NCBI GenBank assembly: GCA_021778875.1
Contig: JAJYBT010000160.1
Coordinates: 1-6,407 of the forward strand
DNA from: Acidobacteriota bacterium
GTDB taxonomy: Bacteria > Acidobacteriota > Terriglobia > Terriglobales > Acidobacteriaceae
Direction of reading: 5' to 3'
Length of the DNA: 6,407 bases
Both the position numbers and the translations under genes were made by a program. The first letter of the stretch is position 1. Each line of letters begins with the position of its first letter. Shown here piece after piece: positions 1 to 4,832 of the stretch. The notes under the pieces are model-generated. The model did no database searches. It was not told the DNA's origin and saw only the letters and a program-made list of their open reading frames with translations.

Positions 1-1012
1 AGAAGACCTGCACCTGGACAGCCTGGGGCGCGTGCAACTGGCAGCGGCGATTGAAGCAAGACTGGGAAGAGCGCCGGAGAACGGGCTTCTGGAAGGCGCG
101 CAGACGCTGGGCGAGCTGCGAAAACTCCTTTCCGGCGAGGCGATGGAGCGGACTGCCGCGCCTGCGAGGGAGGAGAGCGGAGCGGCAGAGGCACTTGAGG
201 TGCGGCCAGGATTTGAGCCGCCTGCGGAGAGAGAAGCGAAACGGATGGCGCAACTGCCAGCGAGGGCCGGGATGGAAATTGGCGCGGCGGCGGAACCGGC
301 GGCGAAACACATCTATCCGCATTGGCCATGGTGGAGGCCGGTGGCGTGGGTGCGGGTGGTGTTTCAGGAATGCGTGGCAAGGCCGCTGGTGTGGCTGATG
401 GCGCATCCCAAGGTTGAACTGGCCGAGGGGCTGATGATTGACGAGCCGATGCTGATTATCTGCAATCACGTGACGACAATGGACGGGCCGCTGGTGGAGT
501 ATGCGCTGCCGGGGCCGGTGCGGCGGTGGGTTGCGGCAGCCATGTCCGGGGAGATGCTGGATGACTACCGGCATTTTCGCAATACGAACTGGGAGTCGGG
601 GGCAAGGCGGTTTCTGCCGCAAGGGCCGCTGATCTGGTTTCTTCTGACGGCACTGTACAACGTGTTTCCGTTGCCCCGGCGGCGGCAGTTCCAGCGGAGC
701 TTTCAGCATGCGGGCGAGGCGCTGGACCGGGGGTATCACGTGCTGGTGTTTCCCGAGGGAACACGTTCGGCGACGGGTGAGCTGGCGCAGTTTCGGTCGG
801 GGATCGGGATATTGACGAAGCAGTCAGGGACGGCGGTGTTGCCGGTGGCGATTGTGGGCCTGGGCCCGCTGAAGAGGGGCGAGAAGCACTGGTTCCGCGC
901 GGGGACCATCACGGTGCGGGTGGGCAGGCCGGTGCGGTTTGCGCCCGAAGAGAGCGAGGCGTCGATTACAGCGCGGCTGCATGCGGAGGTGGAACGGCTG
1001 CTGAAGGGATGA
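1..1012 (+). CDS. Acyl carrier protein / PlsC-type acyltransferase fusion, 5' partial
   Basis: The reading frame is open to the left edge: codons from base 2 give EDLHLDSLGRVQLAAAIEAR, the core of an acyl carrier domain. Ser7 of the visible part (codon 20-22), in the DSL motif, is the expected phosphopantetheine site. The GTG at 32 is therefore internal, not a start. After the ACP remnant (residues about 1-45) comes an Ala/Glu/Arg-rich linker to about residue 104, then a PlsC domain. It has NHVTTMDG with the catalytic HX4D pair (H156, D161), the substrate-phosphate motif FPEGTRS (250-256), and a later VLPVAIVGLG strand. PlsC enzymes transfer acyl chains from acyl-ACP or acyl-CoA to lysophospholipids at the inner membrane. 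The missing N-terminus may hold an AMP-binding acyl-ligase domain, as in Aas-like fusions; that is inference. The 3' end is complete (TGA at 1010-1012). Confidence 0.85.
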   Translation, partial: EDLHLDSLGRVQLAAAIEARLGRAPENGLLEGAQTLGELRKLLSGEAMERTAAPAREESGAAEALEVRPGFEPPAEREAKRMAQLPARAGMEIGAAAEPAAKHIYPHWPWWRPVAWVRVVFQECVARPLVWLMAHPKVELAEGLMIDEPMLIICNHVTTMDGPLVEYALPGPVRRWVAAAMSGEMLDDYRHFRNTNWESGARRFLPQGPLIWFLLTALYNVFPLPRRRQFQRSFQHAGEALDRGYHVLVFPEGTRSATGELAQFRSGIGILTKQSGTAVLPVAIVGLGPLKRGEKHWFRAGTITVRVGRPVRFAPEESEASITARLHAEVERLLKG

Positions 1013-1024
1013 GGCGCACTTCCC

Positions 1025-1052
1025 TTGCCCGCTTCACTGAATCGGGTACACT
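1025..1052 (+). promoter_or_regulatory. Putative sigma70 promoter of tRNA-Leu
   Basis: TTGCCC (1025-1030) and TACACT (1047-1052) are separated by 16 nt, each matching 4 of 6 consensus positions. The -10 box ends 19 nt before the mature tRNA 5' end at 1072, which fits initiation near 1058-1060 and a short leader. The promoter lies between the acyltransferase stop and the tRNA. Confidence 0.5.
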
Positions 1053-1071
1053 GAATCTGCCCCACCCAAAT

Positions 1072-1159
1072 GCCGGGATGGCGGAACTGGCAGACGCAGC
1101 GGACTCAAAATCCGCCGACCCTTGCGGTCATGGGGGTTCGACCCCCCCTCCCGGCACCA
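1072..1159 (+). tRNA. tRNA-Leu (anticodon CAA), with encoded CCA
   Basis: This is a complete class II tRNA of 88 nt including CCA. The acceptor stem pairs GCCGGGA (1072-1078) with TCCCGGC (1149-1155); A1156 is the discriminator and CCA is 1157-1159. The anticodon stem GCGGA/TCCGC (1099-1103, 1111-1115) encloses loop CTCAAAA, giving anticodon CAA at 1106-1108, which reads UUG. The long variable arm forms GACC/GGTC (1117-1120, 1126-1129), as expected for leucine tRNAs. The T arm is GGGGG-TTCGACC-CCCCC. The 3' end of the gene doubles as one end of an integrated element: its last bases recur at 2570-2588. Confidence 0.96.
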
Positions 1160-1160
1160 G
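1142..1160 (+). repeat. Left attachment repeat (within tRNA-Leu 3' end)
   Basis: CCCCCCCTCCCGGCACCAG covers the 3' strand of the T stem, the acceptor stem and CCA. It is identical to 2570-2588. TTCG also precedes both copies, offset by the extra A1141 here. Because the tRNA 5' portion lies to the left, this copy is probably the one supplied by the incoming element, restoring a functional tRNA. Confidence 0.88.
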
Positions 1161-1204
1161 CAATATGTAATTCATTCAAAACAAATTAGCTGAATACTCG
1201 AAGT

Positions 1205-1227
1205 GTCCGTGTGTGTAATACGTGTGT
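1205..1227 (+). repeat. 23-bp direct repeat, left copy (possible recombinase arm site)
   Basis: This 23-bp stretch is identical to 2460-2482, in the same orientation. It begins GTCCGTGTGTGTAATA and itself contains CGTGTGT twice (1208-1214 and 1221-1227) with a 13-bp period. It lies 44 nt inside the left attachment repeat. Its position near the element end and iteron-like make-up suggest an integrase or excisionase arm-type binding site; that role is inferred. Confidence 0.7.
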
Positions 1228-1274
1228 AGACCACCTTCATCTTATAGATAATGGTTTGCTTACTTCATTCACTA

Positions 1275-1564
1275 AAAACTTGGGGCGATTAGTTTATTTT
1301 CCTTCTGGCCGCTTATCTAAACCTTTTTCCGCGAGGATTGCCGCCAAGTCATCGACATGAAGGCAGTCCACCATGCAAGCCCCATCATTGGTCGGCTGAA
1401 CTGGCGCGATATTGCCATTGCAATAATCATTCCCAGGCGTCGCGCTATGAAGAACGCCAAACGATACGACGGTGCCTCCGTTCAACTTAACAATCTTGTC
1501 TCCGTTCTGCGCTTCTCTGCCATTTCGATAGTGCATAGATGATTCGTTTTGTACCCCAAGTTTT
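1275..1564. repeat. 11-bp inverted repeat flanking the 80-aa gene
   Basis: AAAACTTGGGG at 1275-1285 is the exact reverse complement of CCCCAAGTTTT at 1554-1564. The arms lie 8 nt beyond the stop and 17 nt before the start of the 80-aa gene. They could be ends of a small inserted unit, or long-range pairing, or chance. No target duplication is visible next to the arms. Confidence 0.4.
1294..1536 (-). CDS. Small orphan protein of 80 aa, island cargo
   Basis: The 80-aa product opens MHYRNGREAQNGDKIVKLNG and ends LAEKGLDKRPEGK. The N-terminal half, with an NG-x-GDKIVKL-x-GG pattern followed by VVSFGVL, looks like a small beta-barrel fold. Cys39, Cys54, Cys58 and His60 (CMVDCLH region) could bind a metal, but this is speculative. 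The last 20 residues look helical. I cannot assign a function; the composition is protein-like and resembles small hypothetical proteins of islands and phages. No clear Shine-Dalgarno sequence precedes the ATG. The gene is the downstream one of two minus-strand genes in the island, 193 nt after the 217-aa gene, and an 11-bp inverted repeat flanks it. Confidence 0.65.
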   Translation of the reverse strand: MHYRNGREAQNGDKIVKLNGGTVVSFGVLHSATPGNDYCNGNIAPVQPTNDGACMVDCLHVDDLAAILAEKGLDKRPEGK

Positions 1565-1729
1565 CAAAGGACGACGAATGATTCGCCGATGGGAAAGGGC
1601 GACCAAATTTACGGGGCGGTTCCTGAGTCATTTCACGCTAGCAGATTAGTCGCCACCGCCAAGCTATCCCCATCAACGAATCACAAATTCACTAAACCAC
1701 ATTGGCCGGGAATTGCAAGCTGCCGTGAA
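1537..1729. other. Intergenic stretch between the two island genes
   Basis: These 193 nt hold no convincing reading frame, tRNA or terminator. They include the right arm of the 11-bp inverted repeat (1554-1564) and two copies of ATGATTCG (1539-1546, 1578-1585). ATTCACTAAA at 1687-1696 also occurs at 1267-1276. The stretch may be a decayed gene or the regulatory region of the 80-aa gene; I recognise nothing in it. Confidence 0.4.
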
Positions 1730-2383
1730 CTATTCCCATGAGTATATGAACTGGAGAACTCCACGCATCTTAACTAAGACATCTAGGGCATTAGAGAGAG
1801 TTGTTGGCTTTTCGTGCAGGACGTCATCAGCGGCATCAGCTACTTCGCGAGCAAGCTGTTGATGCGCTTTGTCAATCACGCCGCCAGTTTGGGCCTCGAC
1901 TAATAAATCGTTCATCGCGACAAATGTCCTAGTCGATTGATAGCCCATCCCCTCCTTTAGAGCTTGTTCGACAGCAGCGCGACTGAGTGCAACCGAGGCC
2001 TGTGGCAGTCCGAGGATATAGGTGCGCACCGCCTCACGTAGGTACCCGTTCGTAATTTTGGACGGGATCGTCGCGCATTTCATTTGAGATAGCTCCAAGG
2101 TGCGCTGGACATATCCGGAAACTTCATCGATGACATCCCGCGTGTAGCGTTCATCAAGAAACTCCTCAATAATCTCACGCTCGTTTTCAATACATTTTTC
2201 GAGGAAATCCAATTTGTTGTCCATAATCGTCTCTCGTGCTTTGACCAAGTGGTCCACTATGACGTTAATGAGTTCGCGCGCGCGTGCAGATTCAGCCCGC
2301 TCCTGCTTTGTCAATCTGAAATCATGATCAACTGTCTCGATGAAAGCTTTGACTTTCTCAGATAACATCAACTCAATTTCCAT
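1730..2383 (-). CDS. DUF4145-like C-terminal domain protein (217 aa), island cargo
   Basis: The protein is 217 aa and mostly helical. Residues 1-100 are charged and probably coiled or bundled. Residues 114-144 (YLREAVRTYILGLPQASVAL... ALKEG) and 168-216 (GVIDKAHQQLAREVADAADDVLHEK, then a helix ending FIYSW) have the layout of DUF4145-type domains. These are found alone or attached to restriction-related and other defence-associated proteins. No nuclease or membrane segment is visible, so the biochemical role is unknown. The ATG at 2383 is well supported: GGAGGG (2393-2398, minus strand) lies 9 nt upstream, and a good promoter lies just beyond. Codon use is less GC-biased than in the flanking chromosomal genes, consistent with acquisition. 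The family call rests on pattern recognition, not a search. Confidence 0.7.
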   Translation of the reverse strand: MEIELMLSEKVKAFIETVDHDFRLTKQERAESARARELINVIVDHLVKARETIMDNKLDFLEKCIENEREIIEEFLDERYTRDVIDEVSGYVQRTLELSQMKCATIPSKITNGYLREAVRTYILGLPQASVALSRAAVEQALKEGMGYQSTRTFVAMNDLLVEAQTGGVIDKAHQQLAREVADAADDVLHEKPTTLSNALDVLVKMRGVLQFIYSWE

Positions 2384-2411
2384 ATGTGACTTCCCTCCGC
2401 CCTTCGGGGGA

Positions 2412-2440
2412 ATGATACATGCTCATATTCATGGCTTCAA
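2412..2440 (-). promoter_or_regulatory. Putative sigma70 promoter of the island DUF4145-like gene
   Basis: On the minus strand TTGAAG (2435-2440) and TATCAT (2412-2417) are spaced exactly 17 nt, matching 4 of 6 and 5 of 6 consensus positions. Initiation would fall near 2404-2406, giving a leader of about 22 nt that contains the GGAGGG ribosome site. The 23-bp repeat at 2460-2482 begins 19 nt upstream of the -35 box, so a protein bound there could also affect transcription. Confidence 0.55.
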
Positions 2441-2459
2441 AAATCCACAAGAAAGAAAA

Positions 2460-2482
2460 GTCCGTGTGTGTAATACGTGTGT
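2460..2482 (+). repeat. 23-bp direct repeat, right copy
   Basis: Identical to 1205-1227; with one mismatch the match runs three bases further (AGA versus GGA). It lies 87 nt inside the right attachment repeat and upstream of the promoter of the 217-aa gene. The internal CGTGTGT heptamer recurs with a 13-bp period, as in the left copy. Confidence 0.7.
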
Positions 2483-2484
2483 GG

Positions 2485-2523
2485 ATACCGCGATTCGTGC
2501 TGTTCCTGCGATTCGAGCGGTAT
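2485..2523. repeat. Iteron pair inside a 7-bp inverted repeat, near the right island end
   Basis: ATACCGC (2485-2491) and GCGGTAT (2517-2523) are perfect inverted arms. Between and overlapping them, GCGATTCG occurs twice in direct orientation (2490-2497 and 2508-2515) with an 18-bp period. The block begins 2 nt after the right 23-bp repeat. It looks like a protein-binding site, possibly for an excisionase or a regulator; no equivalent is seen at the left end. Confidence 0.45.
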
Positions 2524-2569
2524 TGAAAAATGAATAACTTACATAGAATCAGTGGGGCTTAGAAATTCG

Positions 2570-2588
2570 CCCCCCCTCCCGGCACCAG
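2570..2588 (+). repeat. Right attachment repeat (copy of tRNA-Leu 3' end)
   Basis: This exact 19-bp copy of 1142-1160 is preceded by TTCG (2566-2569). It is not preceded by the rest of a tRNA, so it is not a gene. It most likely is the original chromosomal 3' end of tRNA-Leu, displaced by about 1.4 kb on integration. Confidence 0.88.
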
Positions 2589-2702
2589 GCATCAGGTGGA
2601 TCTTGGGCTTTCCCCAGAAAAAAATTTGATGGCGCATCGAAGAGCAGGCGGATTCTATTGTGTGCTTGCACGCAAACCTGCCCTGCCGGCTTGACGCGGT
2701 GC

Positions 2703-3893
2703 TCAGAAGCGGATGTGGCGGGGCTTGAGGTGCAGGGACAGGCCGACGTTGTAGGACATTTCGTCGATGCCCGGATTGTTGGGCACCAGAAACGCATTGG
2801 AGAAATGAAAGTCGCTGATGCCGGTGCGGATGTCCCATCTGTCATTCAAGCGAAATTGCATGCCGATGCTTTGTTGCAGGGTGAAGTCCTCGTAGGAAGC
2901 GTATTCGGACAATGCCTTCTTGTTGAATCCGACCATGCCGGCCTTGATGAGGTAATAGGGCTTCCACCGCTTGCCATTGCGCCAGATCATGCGCAGGCCG
3001 ATGGGCGAAACGCCGAAGCCTGCAACGGTCTTGTGGGCTGTGCTCAATGGATCGCCGAAGACGTCTGTTTTGGCTGGTTGGCGCAGGATGACAACGGGAA
3101 GAATCTCGGCGACGTAATCCATATCCGCTCCGATGAACCTGCCCCAGGAATGGCGATCGTACTCAACGCCTGCGAGGTTGAGATAGCTCCACCACGAGTA
3201 CGCGAAGATGTGAAAGTGACCGAAGGAGTTCAGGGTTTCATAGATCAGCTCGCTTTCAACCGGCGGCTGATCGCCTTGGATGGCCGCGTTGGCAAGGCTG
3301 CCGGGATGCGCGAGACGTGGGGTCCAGACGAGGCCGGTGGTGAGGCGCGCGAAATATGTGGGAAGGCCCGGAATGCGGTAGGGCACCGGATCAGATCGGC
3401 TCTGGATCAAGGCAAAATTCGTGTGCTGCATGTTAGCTTCCACGCGGATGGCGAGATGGCGGCTGATGGGTGTATCCACGCCGCCACCGAGCAGAACGGC
3501 AAAGGATGCGGTACCGCCCGGGGCTCCTCCGGGGCCCCAGTTGCGATTTAAGCCGATATCCCCGAAGAGCGCATGCGCGTAGAGCAGCTCGCGCCTAAAC
3601 GTGTGTTCGTACTGGGCTCCGCCCATGATGGCAAGCGCATGCTGCGGAGCGCCGACGTTGCTTCCGTTGAAGCCAGAGACATCGACTTTGAACCGCAGGT
3701 GACGCCAGGCTGGCAGGGCCACGGCTGCATCCCATCCGGTCAGGGGAGAGCGCGAACCGGGGGTTCCGTTGAAGGAGTTTGAAATAAAGCTGCCGCCGGC
3801 GAAGACCTGGTAGGGCGCGCCTGCTTCGTCTTGAGCAGTCATAACCATGGGCAGCAAAAGCAGCGCGAGCACTGGGCATTGGGAAAGTCGCAT
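2703..3893 (-). CDS. Outer-membrane beta-barrel protein with PagL-like lipid A deacylase C-terminus
   Basis: From the ATG at 3893 the product is 396 aa; numbering here counts two residues more, from the GTG at 3899. A signal peptide (MRLSQCPVLALLLLPMVMTA, cleavage before QDEA) is followed by amphipathic strands up to about residue 197, like an 8-stranded outer-membrane barrel. Residues about 225-398 form a second barrel-like part. It contains FHFSNAFLVPNNPGID (364-379), matching the PagL/acyloxyacyl hydrolase signature: His365, Ser367, and an acid 14 residues after His (Asp379, where PagL usually has Glu; Glu380 is adjacent). PagL removes the 3-O-acyl chain of lipid A in the outer membrane. 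The protein ends in Phe, as outer-membrane barrels do. PagL itself is under 200 aa, so this is about twice the family length. Activity is plausible, not proven. Confidence 0.72.
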   Translation of the reverse strand: MRLSQCPVLALLLLPMVMTAQDEAGAPYQVFAGGSFISNSFNGTPGSRSPLTGWDAAVALPAWRHLRFKVDVSGFNGSNVGAPQHALAIMGGAQYEHTFRRELLYAHALFGDIGLNRNWGPGGAPGGTASFAVLLGGGVDTPISRHLAIRVEANMQHTNFALIQSRSDPVPYRIPGLPTYFARLTTGLVWTPRLAHPGSLANAAIQGDQPPVESELIYETLNSFGHFHIFAYSWWSYLNLAGVEYDRHSWGRFIGADMDYVAEILPVVILRQPAKTDVFGDPLSTAHKTVAGFGVSPIGLRMIWRNGKRWKPYYLIKAGMVGFNKKALSEYASYEDFTLQQSIGMQFRLNDRWDIRTGISDFHFSNAFLVPNNPGIDEMSYNVGLSLHLKPRHIRF

Positions 3894-3896
3894 TAG

Positions 3897-3902
3897 CACC
3901 TT
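3897..3902 (-). promoter_or_regulatory. Ribosome binding site that favours ATG 3893 over GTG 3899
   Basis: On the minus strand AAGGTG (3897-3902) places AAGG 5 nt before the ATG at 3893. The GTG at 3899 is itself part of this motif and has no Shine-Dalgarno of its own, so the two-codon-shorter start is preferred. Confidence 0.55.
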
Positions 3903-4002
3903 GTTGGCTTACGGAGTCTACCATCGTAACGGAATAGGCCGGTGAGAGATAACCCGCTTGCTATGGGAGGCGATGTCTGCTGCGAAGGTTGCACCGCTGA
4001 CT

Positions 4003-4830
4003 TCAGGCAGGGAGAGGACGGTAGTAGCAGCTGCCGCCGCTGAGGACGGGCGTCCAGAGCGAAAGATCGGCGGGCTGTTCGGCGGAGCCGAGAAGCAGGA
4101 CGCCGTCAGGGGCGAGGAGGCCGTGCATGCCAGCAAGCAGAGCGAGGCGCGCCTGCTGCGCGAAGTAGAGCATGACGTTGCGCAGCAGGATGACGTCAAA
4201 GCGCTCATGGAACGGGAGCGGCGCGACGCAGAGGTTGGCCTGCCGGAAGTGGCAGAGACGGCGCAACTCGGGTTTGGCAATCCAGTCGTCGTCGTGGCAG
4301 TCGAAATAGCGAACGATGAAGCGTGCGGGCAGGCCACGATTGATTTCAATGCGGTGGTAGAGGCCCTGGCGCGCGCGCTGGACGACCTCGGAGGCAATGT
4401 CAGTGCCTTCGATGCGGATATTCCATGAGGCAAGAAGCGGGAAATGCTCGCGGATGAGGATCGCGAGGCTGTACGCCTCCTGGCCTGTGGAGCAGGCGGC
4501 GGACCAGAAGCGAAGGCTGCGCGAGAGGCGACGCGCCTCGATGAGCCTGGGAAGCAACTCGGAGCGCAGCAGCTCAAAGGGACGGCTGTCGCGGAAGAAG
4601 CTGGTTTCGTTGATGGTCATGGCTTCGGCGATGGCGCGCTCGAGGAGCGGATCTTTGCTGCGGCGCAGGTGATGGACAAGCCGCTGGACGCTGTTGATGC
4701 CATGGATGCGCAACAGATGCGCGAGGCGCGCGTCGAAGAGGTAATCGCGCGAGGGGTCGAGAACATTCTGCGAGTGGTTGAAGACGATCTGGCGCAGGAA
4801 GGCGTAGTCCGCGCTGGGGCCGGCGGACAT
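4003..4830 (-). CDS. cheR: Chemotaxis receptor glutamate methyltransferase CheR
   Basis: The 275-aa product has the normal CheR length. An all-helical N-terminal domain (about 1-75) leads into TINETSFFRD (72-81), a CheR hallmark. The SAM-binding segment WSAACSTGQEAYS (109-121) follows, then GTDIA with an acidic SAM-ribose ligand (D144), RQGLY (154-158), and RNVMLYF (217-223, usual form RNVLIYF). The end motif is LGSAE (247-251) instead of the more common HSE-type sequence. CheR transfers methyl groups from S-adenosylmethionine to receptor glutamates in the cytoplasm, opposing CheB. No TPR extension is present. The start at 4830 lies 2 nt after the cheB stop (TAG-CC-ATG), indicating co-transcription. 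The frame is open much further upstream, but that part overlaps cheB out of frame and is not CheR-like. Confidence 0.95.
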   Translation of the reverse strand: MSAGPSADYAFLRQIVFNHSQNVLDPSRDYLFDARLAHLLRIHGINSVQRLVHHLRRSKDPLLERAIAEAMTINETSFFRDSRPFELLRSELLPRLIEARRLSRSLRFWSAACSTGQEAYSLAILIREHFPLLASWNIRIEGTDIASEVVQRARQGLYHRIEINRGLPARFIVRYFDCHDDDWIAKPELRRLCHFRQANLCVAPLPFHERFDVILLRNVMLYFAQQARLALLAGMHGLLAPDGVLLLGSAEQPADLSLWTPVLSGGSCYYRPLPA

Positions 4831-4832
4831 GG

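Larger units (their letters stand above)
1142..2588. mobile_element. Minimal tRNA-Leu-integrated island lacking an integrase
   Basis: The segment lies between an exact 19-bp copy of the tRNA-Leu 3' end at 1142-1160 and another at 2570-2588. This is the usual footprint of site-specific integration by a tyrosine recombinase into a tRNA 3' end. The interior is clearly AT-richer than the genes on both sides and holds two minus-strand genes unrelated to the flanks. It also has a second pair of direct repeats (1205-1227, 2460-2482) placed like recombinase arm sites. No integrase, excisionase or relaxase reading frame is visible. The element is therefore either a deletion remnant or a non-autonomous unit mobilised in trans; the sequence does not decide which. 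About 1.43 kb separates equivalent points of the two end repeats. Confidence 0.8.
2384..2702. other. Right-end control and attachment region of the island plus chromosomal spacer
   Basis: There is no gene in these 319 nt. In order they hold the ribosome site and promoter of the 217-aa gene (2393-2440), the right 23-bp repeat (2460-2482), an iteron/inverted-repeat structure (2485-2523), and the right attachment repeat (2570-2588). About 114 nt of GC-richer chromosomal spacer follow, up to the stop of the outer-membrane protein gene. The spacer contains a short hairpin (2658-2675) without a T run. Confidence 0.6.

Noticed and set aside
1161..1293. A remnant of an integrase gene between the tRNA and the 80-aa gene
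   Set aside because: No frame shows the conserved Arg, HxxR or Tyr motifs of tyrosine recombinases, and stops are frequent in all frames.
1357..1542. A 61-codon plus-strand frame opposite the 80-aa gene
   Set aside because: It has no ribosome site or recognisable motif; the minus-strand frame is more protein-like and in line with the other island gene.
2340..2537. A 65-codon plus-strand frame running over the promoter and the right 23-bp repeat (contains CNTC)
   Set aside because: It is explained by control and repeat DNA, starts inside the antisense 217-aa gene, and has no Shine-Dalgarno; the Cys pair comes from the TGT-rich repeat.
2570..2588. A second tRNA gene
   Set aside because: Only the 3' acceptor strand and part of the T arm are present, with no D arm, anticodon arm or 5' acceptor strand. 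It is an attachment-site copy.
2658..2675. A terminator for the outer-membrane protein gene (TTGTGTGC/GCACGCAA hairpin)
   Set aside because: The loop is only 2 nt, one pair is a wobble, and no T run follows on the minus strand. The A run at 2619-2626 is not placed after a stable hairpin either.
2658..3551. A 297-codon open frame on the plus strand opposite the outer-membrane protein gene
   Set aside because: The opposite strand has a signal peptide, barrel pattern, terminal Phe and PagL motif. The plus-strand product has no recognisable domain and reflects GC-biased codon positions.
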